The notes under the pieces: model-generated
What the model saw: the letters and a program-made list of their open reading frames with translations, nothing else
What the model was told of the DNA's origin: nothing
Databases searched by the model: none
Position numbers and translations under genes: made by a program
Part shown: positions 5,815-10,967 of the stretch, in pieces
Layout: every line of letters starts with the position of its first letter
Numbering within the stretch: position 1 is the stretch's first letter
Assembly (NCBI GenBank): GCA_007120055.1
Contig: SKOL01000133.1
Location: 1 to 10,967 of the forward strand
Source: Anaerobacillus sp.
GTDB taxonomy: Bacteria > Bacillota > Bacilli > Bacillales_H > Anaerobacillaceae
DNA length: 10,967 nucleotides
Direction: 5' to 3'

Positions 5815-8037
5815 TCCAACAAAGAGGTAGGGGTTTTAATATCAAAAAAAAGATGGCGTAAATTGCTCAAGGGTAAAAAGGATTTAGAAATTAAGGAGTA
5901 TATTCAAAAAGGACAGGAAAGTGGTCTCGGTTTATCTTTTTTTTGTTTAGAAACTGTAGACGTTCATAAATTAACATGTGATGTTGCTCAGATCGTAAAT
6001 AATAAGGCTGCTGTAGTTAAAGATGTCTTACTGCCACGAACGCTTTATAACGGCAGATCAATATTTTCAAAAAATAATATTAGAAAGTGGAGATATTTAT
6101 CACAAAATAAAGAAATTACCGTTATTAATGAATTTCACAGAATTAAGCAAAATGATTTGTTAGACATACTAGCTGTTTTTGATGAAGCCAAACCATTTTT
6201 AGAACAAGACTTAAATGATAATCCAATTGTATTTTGTGCGTTTGGACAAAAAAAAGGAAATTCAAATTGGCAGATTACTGCTACTTATGCAAAAAGACGT
6301 TATTCCGCTCCGATGCATTGGGAAGAAGCTATAAGTCAACGGCTGAATGAAATATCGGATACAACGATTAATAAAGCTGAGTTTATAGAAGAATTAAATG
6401 CAGGAAGTCAAGCAATTTTTAATTGTATTTCTAATTTTTATCCAGGAATTTATGAAACCGGATTAGTATTCACCATAAATAATACAGGAAAGGTTTGTTT
6501 TACCGATATTAAAACAAGGGGAAGGGTTATAAAAGAATTACTTCAGTGGGATAAAGATATTTGGAAAGCTACAGTGCGAAGCTCATTAGATATCGCTTCC
6601 TATCATTTATTCAAGAGAGATAGAATCAGTCCGACTAGAGAAACGATTATGGTTAAATTTGTAGAAATAAATGAAGAAATTCCAATAATAAGGCTTCCGA
6701 ACCAGCCTGATCGTTCATTTATTGATATGGAACAGGAACAACCGATCAAGTTCGGGCTTAAGCAGATAAATTGTAAGCTTGAGAAAAAAGGGGATGGAGC
6801 ACTCTGGGATAGTACTGATGAAGAGCCCATGGAAATTGAAATCTCAACACCAGTAATAAAGTTCTTACATTTGCCATTGGAGCCAATATATCAATTGAAA
6901 TTTGCGGGTGATTTTCTAGAAATAGGGCCAACCATTGGTTTTTTGCTGGGTGATAAGAACCAGCTATATAAACCAAAGTATATGAAAAAATACAGTGACC
7001 GTCTGGGAATTTACCCTAAGCTAGGCGGCTTGTATATTGCTTTTTCACCCCGTTCAGTTAATTGGGAAGAAAATATTGTGTACGGTCTAATATATAACCC
7101 GAAAAAAAAAGCATGGGTTTACCGAAAAGTACCTATTCCTGCTGCGATTTATCGTCGCAACTTTCACCAGGATGTTAAAACAATCCACATGCTCAACCAT
7201 AAAACAAATAACCGTCTTTTTAATTCAGAAAGGTTTACTAAGCTCGATCTGTATAAGAGAGCACTTCTTAATTCTGCGCTGAAAAAGCATATTCCTGAGA
7301 CGCATTTATTAACTAATGTCGATAAATTACTTAAATTTATCGATACAAAAACTAAGGTTATTTTGAAACCGGCCGAATTGTCAAGAGGAAGAGGAATCAT
7401 GGTTATTGAGAAAAAGCAGGATCTACTAGGTGAAACAGTTGGCAAGGATAAAGAGTACCTAGTTTATGACTACCGAGAGAAATTTGATATACGACATCAT
7501 TTAAATAAAGGAATGCTACTGGAACTGTTGAAACAATCCGATATTTTAGACATTAATTATTTATATCAGGAATATATCCCCCTTATGAGAGTAAATAACT
7601 GTGCATTTGATGTAAGAATTGTGATGCAAAAAAATGAAGAATTTAAATGGGGATGCTCCGGAATAGAATGCAGAGTTGCAAAGTCTGGAACCTATATTAC
7701 GAATATTGCTAGAGGGGGGGTAGCCATGACTTTAGAAGATTTAGTGAAAAACTCGGCTGTCTCCATAAATTATGAAGAGTTAAACGATCAAATTATGTCC
7801 ATCTGTTATAAGTTTTGTGATTGGATAGATATGCAGAATGGACACTTTTCTGAGTTTGGAATTGATGTAGGACTTGATGAAAATGGTTACCCATGGTTAA
7901 TTGAGGCAAATGTTTTTCCTAGTTTTAAAGGGTTTAAGAGTTTAGATTATAACCATTATTTAGATATAAGATACCAGCCACTTATTTATGCAACGAAAAT
8001 TCAGGGCTTTGCTTATCACAGGGAGGTAATGAAATGA
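5812..8037 (+). CDS. YheC/YheD ATP-grasp protein fused to an N-terminal degenerate ATP-grasp copy
   Basis: A 741-residue protein, much longer than the 360-455 usual in the family. Residues 1 to about 270 align with the first ATP-grasp protein: LPRTLYNGRSIFS against LPRVIHNRGLYFS, and NSNWQITATYAKR against LGRWQMTGIYGKV. This copy lacks about 85 residues, including the ATP-binding lysine and glycine loop, and FIECNGRD has become FTDIKTRG, so it should be inactive. From about 280 a full YheD module follows: a beta-rich domain, IGPTIGFLLG (371-380), Lys519 with KPAELSRGRGI, YQEYIPL, FDVR (Asp600, Arg602), YITNIARGGVA, FGIDVG (Asp685) and WLIEANVFP (Glu698, Asn700). This second module looks active. 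The dead domain may bind a substrate or partner. The stop overlaps the next start as ATGA. Confidence 0.9.
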   Translation: MSNKEVGVLISKKRWRKLLKGKKDLEIKEYIQKGQESGLGLSFFCLETVDVHKLTCDVAQIVNNKAAVVKDVLLPRTLYNGRSIFSKNNIRKWRYLSQNKEITVINEFHRIKQNDLLDILAVFDEAKPFLEQDLNDNPIVFCAFGQKKGNSNWQITATYAKRRYSAPMHWEEAISQRLNEISDTTINKAEFIEELNAGSQAIFNCISNFYPGIYETGLVFTINNTGKVCFTDIKTRGRVIKELLQWDKDIWKATVRSSLDIASYHLFKRDRISPTRETIMVKFVEINEEIPIIRLPNQPDRSFIDMEQEQPIKFGLKQINCKLEKKGDGALWDSTDEEPMEIEISTPVIKFLHLPLEPIYQLKFAGDFLEIGPTIGFLLGDKNQLYKPKYMKKYSDRLGIYPKLGGLYIAFSPRSVNWEENIVYGLIYNPKKKAWVYRKVPIPAAIYRRNFHQDVKTIHMLNHKTNNRLFNSERFTKLDLYKRALLNSALKKHIPETHLLTNVDKLLKFIDTKTKVILKPAELSRGRGIMVIEKKQDLLGETVGKDKEYLVYDYREKFDIRHHLNKGMLLELLKQSDILDINYLYQEYIPLMRVNNCAFDVRIVMQKNEEFKWGCSGIECRVAKSGTYITNIARGGVAMTLEDLVKNSAVSINYEELNDQIMSICYKFCDWIDMQNGHFSEFGIDVGLDENGYPWLIEANVFPSFKGFKSLDYNHYLDIRYQPLIYATKIQGFAYHREVMK

Positions 8038-9377
8038 ATTTCAGAATAGAAATTGATGAAAGCACTTCAGATACCATCTCCTTTCACACCGAAGCCTTTG
8101 AAGAGCTTACTCTTTCTAAGGTAACTTCACCTATCCTTGAAATAGGAGCTTTCAATAAAGCAATTACAATGAACACTCATAAACATCACGATAAGAATAT
8201 TCTACGGATCTCTAGAAATTTATATCAATTAGTGAATTTGCCATTACATTTACAATACACTATTCAAATATATAAAAATAAAATACAAATTGGTCCAATA
8301 ATAGGAATTCTAATGCCAGGAAAAATAGAAACTGTTACTCCGCGCAAGCTTAGTATTTTTTTGAATTATTTGGCTGGTGACGGACTGTTTAATGGTTTAG
8401 TACTTGTCTTTACATTAGATGGTATTGATGACGAGCAAAAAAAAGTATCTGGATATGCATATAATCCTCACACTCATCGATGGGAAGCTGGTGATTATGT
8501 TTTTCCGGCTGCGGTTTTTTGCAGAAGAACTTTAAAAGAAAATTGGAGAATAAAAATTAGCAGATTGACAGGAAATCGCTTTTTTAATTCGCATGTCATT
8601 AATAAATGGGAACTGTATCAGTACTTGGTTAACAATCCGTCATTTAGAAAGTATTTGCCTGAAACTAAATTAGCTGAGCCATTAACTAATGTAAAAAAAT
8701 TGCTAGAACAATATGGGACTATCTACCTTAAACCTATTAAAGGTATGCAAGGTTCAGATATTTATCAGATTGAAAAAAAAGGTGAGGACTTTATATTCCG
8801 TTACCGTTTAAATAATCAAAATATGGTTTCAATTTTAGAACGGTGGGAAAATGCATCTCTATTTATCCAATCGAAAATTAAACCTTCATTATATTTAGTT
8901 CAACAGGGGGTTCCTTTATATAAAGTAGATGATAGACTAGTTGATTTAAGGGTAATAACCCAAAAGAATGGGTGTGGTAGGTGGAGAGTTCAAGGGATGG
9001 TTGCCCGCTATGGGGAAAAAGAAAGTATCGTTAGTAATATTTCTAGCGGAGGAATGGCTGAAAACGGCTGGGATGCTATGATGAAAATTTTCAATAAAAA
9101 TGACAAGGCTAAATCAGCCTACCAAAAGTATAAAGAACTGGAGCTCCTGACCTATAGTATATGTGAATGGCTCGATAAAACAGGAATCCATTTAGGGAAT
9201 ATTGGATTTGATTTCGGCATAGATACAAACGGTCAAATATGGATCATTGAATTAAACAATAGAGACCCGGATGCAACCATTGCTCTTGACGCTAATAATG
9301 ACCACTTATATTTAAAAGCAAAGTCTACCCCCCTTAAATATGCAAAATGGTTGTCTATGAAAAGGGAGGAAAGGTAA
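8034..9377 (+). CDS. YheD-type ATP-grasp protein with an altered ATP loop
   Basis: A 447-residue protein of normal YheD length. Residues 1 to about 85 form a divergent N-terminal beta-rich domain, followed by IGPIIGILMPG (86-96), a middle domain with NRFFN (181-185), and the ATP-grasp module. Catalytic positions: Lys233 (YLKPIKG), VQQG (289-292), VDLRVITQK with Asp304 and Arg306, FDFGID (Asp393) and WIIELNNRD (Glu406, Asn408). Two family motifs are altered: the glycine-rich loop reads GMQGSDIY rather than G-x-G-I, and NIARGG reads NISSGG. It may therefore bind nucleotide differently, though the metal and arginine positions remain. ATG 8034 lies 6 bp after GGGAGGT (8021-8027) and overlaps the previous stop. 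It is the second gene of a tight three-gene set. Confidence 0.9.
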   Translation: MNFRIEIDESTSDTISFHTEAFEELTLSKVTSPILEIGAFNKAITMNTHKHHDKNILRISRNLYQLVNLPLHLQYTIQIYKNKIQIGPIIGILMPGKIETVTPRKLSIFLNYLAGDGLFNGLVLVFTLDGIDDEQKKVSGYAYNPHTHRWEAGDYVFPAAVFCRRTLKENWRIKISRLTGNRFFNSHVINKWELYQYLVNNPSFRKYLPETKLAEPLTNVKKLLEQYGTIYLKPIKGMQGSDIYQIEKKGEDFIFRYRLNNQNMVSILERWENASLFIQSKIKPSLYLVQQGVPLYKVDDRLVDLRVITQKNGCGRWRVQGMVARYGEKESIVSNISSGGMAENGWDAMMKIFNKNDKAKSAYQKYKELELLTYSICEWLDKTGIHLGNIGFDFGIDTNGQIWIIELNNRDPDATIALDANNDHLYLKAKSTPLKYAKWLSMKREER

Positions 9378-10684
9378 TGAGCTTTCAAATAAAGAAGTCA
9401 AAATTTGCTAAACCGACCGTTAGATTAAATGAGCAAACTGCAGAACAATTAGGACTTGTAAGGGGCAGCAAGGTTGAAATTTCATATGGGAAAAGAAATA
9501 TGAATGTTATATTAGATACTAAGTCTTCTGTTGCCATTGATGATATCCTCATCGATGAAAAGGTTATATCAGAAATGCTCGTTGAAACAGGTGTAAGGTA
9601 TGAGTTGAAGTTCTTCGGAAACCGTTTAATTATTGGTCCGATTATTGGTCTGTTACTTGGAAGAAAAGGAGCAAAGCTCGAAAATAACTTAAATAACTTT
9701 TTGCTATATACCCAGTTATATTCTTATATTGGTGGAGTACTCTTCGTTTTTGCTGAGGATCAAATTGATTTTCAAAATGGTCATATAACCGGATACATTT
9801 ATGACCCTAAATTAGGTGATCACCCGTGGAGAGAAGCGAAGCTACCTTTTCCAGGAGCTATTTTTAGGAGAGTAGAACTTTCAAAAACGGTTTTTCAGAA
9901 TTTAGTAAAAACGATGGGTAACCGATTTTTTAACGGTTATTATTTTAACAAATGGGAGTTATGGGAGTGGGTTTCTCCTGATCTGAACCTTCAACCATAC
10001 CTGCCTGAGACATCCCAAAACATTAATAAAGAACTTTTGGAGTACTACTTGAATCTATATGAAGGAGTCTACTTTAAGCCTCGTGGAGGGTCAAGAGGGA
10101 AAGGGATTTACTATATTGAAAAAGAAAAAGGTTTATTTAAAGTTCAAAAAAATTACGAAGCTGATCCCGAATATATGGACGAAATAAAAATAGAAGCGTT
10201 TTTATCTTCTTATCCTTCATACCTGCTTCAGCAGCCTATTAACCTAAAAACGTATGATGGACGTAAGATTGATTACCGAGCAATTACTCAGAAAGATTTA
10301 TATGGCGACTGGCAATGTACAGGGATCATCGGACGATTTGGAAAAAGAAATGCGATCACCTCCAATTTTTTAGCTAAAGGATTTGCTCGAGATGCATTCG
10401 AAGCAATACAACTTCAGTTTGAATGTAGACCAGAAAAAGCTTTTAAACTCTATGAGGAAATGACAAAGATATGCATAGAAATAGCGACGGCTATTGATCG
10501 TATAGGGGGGGGCTATGGAGATTTAGGAATAGATTTAGGAATTGATAATAATGAAAAAATTTGGTTAATAGAAATTAATAAAAGGCCCGATCATGACTTA
10601 CCATTAAAAATCAAAGATAGAAAAATGTATTATGACATAAAAAGTAATCCAATATTATACGCCAATTATCTTGCAATGTCATAA
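9377..10684 (+). CDS. YheD-type ATP-grasp protein
   Basis: A 435-residue protein. The start is ATG 9377, 7 bp after GGGAGG (9364-9369) and overlapping the preceding TAA by one base; the in-frame ATG at 9347 has no good RBS. The N-terminal domain (PTVRLNEQTAEQLGLVRGSK) looks like a small beta-barrel of the SpoVT/AbrB or double-psi type, which is a structural guess. Then come IIGPIIGLLLG (about 85-95), NRFFN, and the ATP-grasp module: Lys234 with KPRGGSRGKGI, LQQPI, IDYRAITQK (Asp299, Arg301), GIDLGID (Asp386) and WLIEINKRPDHD (Glu399, Asn401). All catalytic positions appear intact. The family motif after GR reads ITSNFLAKGFA, a divergent form of TNIARGG. It is the last gene of the cluster and is followed by a large inverted repeat. 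Confidence 0.9.
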   Translation: MSFQIKKSKFAKPTVRLNEQTAEQLGLVRGSKVEISYGKRNMNVILDTKSSVAIDDILIDEKVISEMLVETGVRYELKFFGNRLIIGPIIGLLLGRKGAKLENNLNNFLLYTQLYSYIGGVLFVFAEDQIDFQNGHITGYIYDPKLGDHPWREAKLPFPGAIFRRVELSKTVFQNLVKTMGNRFFNGYYFNKWELWEWVSPDLNLQPYLPETSQNINKELLEYYLNLYEGVYFKPRGGSRGKGIYYIEKEKGLFKVQKNYEADPEYMDEIKIEAFLSSYPSYLLQQPINLKTYDGRKIDYRAITQKDLYGDWQCTGIIGRFGKRNAITSNFLAKGFARDAFEAIQLQFECRPEKAFKLYEEMTKICIEIATAIDRIGGGYGDLGIDLGIDNNEKIWLIEINKRPDHDLPLKIKDRKMYYDIKSNPILYANYLAMS

Positions 10685-10739
10685 TAGCATCTGGAAAATA
10701 TTGCGTTGTTGGAATTAAAATGAGATTAAGATAAAAATA

Positions 10740-10864
10740 AAAGAGGCTGGGACAAAAGTGTCCGACACCACGCGGACCCTACTAAATATAGACGGACAGA
10801 TTTATCATATGTCTATATTCGGTGTCGAGCGGTGTCTGACACTTTGTTTTGTCCCAGCCTCTTT
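10740..10864. repeat. 125-bp inverted-repeat element, possible terminator
   Basis: The left arm (10740-10769) begins AAAGAGGCTGGGACAAAA and continues to GACACC. The right arm (10831-10864) is its reverse complement apart from a 4-base insertion and one mismatch. A nested stem AATATAGAC/GTCTATATT (10785-10793 and 10811-10819) sits in the loop. From memory, 'GAGGCTGGGACAAAA' hairpins are abundant intergenic elements in Bacillaceae and other Firmicutes. It starts 55 bp after the last ATP-grasp gene and could end its transcript, although the T-run after the right arm is broken. A MITE-like mobile origin is possible but no target duplication is evident. Confidence 0.8.
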
Positions 10865-10908
10865 CTTACCTCTAGTCAAGTGTTTTTATAACTTTTTTAT
10901 GTTAGATG

Positions 10909-10954
10909 AATTAATTTTGAGTGGGAGGGGTACCCCTCCCACTCAAAATTAATT
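10909..10954. repeat. Perfect 46-bp palindrome without a loop
   Basis: Two 23-base arms meet at GGGGTACCCC (centre 10931/10932), with AATTAATTTTGAGTGGGAGG on the left and its exact complement on the right. A GC-rich core is flanked by AT-rich ends. It could act as a bidirectional terminator or protein-binding site, but neither strand has a classic T-run directly after the GC stem. Its zero-length centre is unusual for a terminator. Confidence 0.85.
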
Positions 10955-10967
10955 TGCGTAAGCCAAA

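Noticed and set aside
6603..7445. Several minus-strand open frames of 70-93 codons within the 741-residue gene
   Set aside because: They lie opposite a continuous, well-matched YheC/YheD protein, lack ribosome binding sites and show no domain features.
10758..10952. 64-codon plus-strand open frame
   Set aside because: It runs through the inverted-repeat element and into the perfect palindrome; the translation only reflects those repeats.

Overview
The window looks like chromosome of an endospore-forming Bacillaceae (Bacillus sensu lato): AT-rich, strong GGAGG-type ribosome binding sites, GTG and TTG starts, a Bacillus-type HtpG end, YheC/YheD-family spore-coat-associated proteins, and two candidate sigma-K (late mother-cell sporulation) promoters. 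The species cannot be fixed from the sequence alone.

Left part (1-2312): the 3' end of htpG with its terminator, a non-coding stretch (558-1018) with two pairs of degenerate short repeats, an OsmC-family gene, and on the minus strand a stand-alone EAL-domain gene. Middle (2313-3218): a 100-residue acidic protein behind a sigma-K-like promoter and a very strong RBS, two hairpin terminators, and a 34-codon remnant of a second EAL gene on the minus strand. The remnant and the intact EAL gene share their final codons and 3' flank, so a duplication followed by deletion is likely.

Right part (3219-10684), the main interest: five tightly packed plus-strand genes. The first is a 359-residue YheC/YheD-type ATP-grasp protein, translationally coupled to a divergent MurF-like Mur ligase. 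After a 122-bp gap without an evident terminator come three more YheC/YheD proteins of 741, 447 and 435 residues, joined by ATGA and TAATG overlaps. The 741-residue protein carries, in front of a complete YheD module, an N-terminal degenerate ATP-grasp copy that lacks the ATP-binding lobe and metal ligands. The cluster thus has four ATP-grasp modules with recognisable catalytic residues, one dead copy and one Mur ligase. Both enzyme classes make amide bonds through acyl-phosphates, and cyanophycin synthetase joins one of each in a single chain. My inference is a sporulation-linked pathway making or attaching a peptide or poly-amino-acid to the spore surface; substrate and product cannot be read from the sequence.

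Right edge (10685-10967): a 125-bp inverted-repeat element of the 'GAGGCTGGGACAAAA' type and a perfect 46-bp palindrome with no loop. No tRNA, rRNA, CRISPR array, transposase or integrase was seen.
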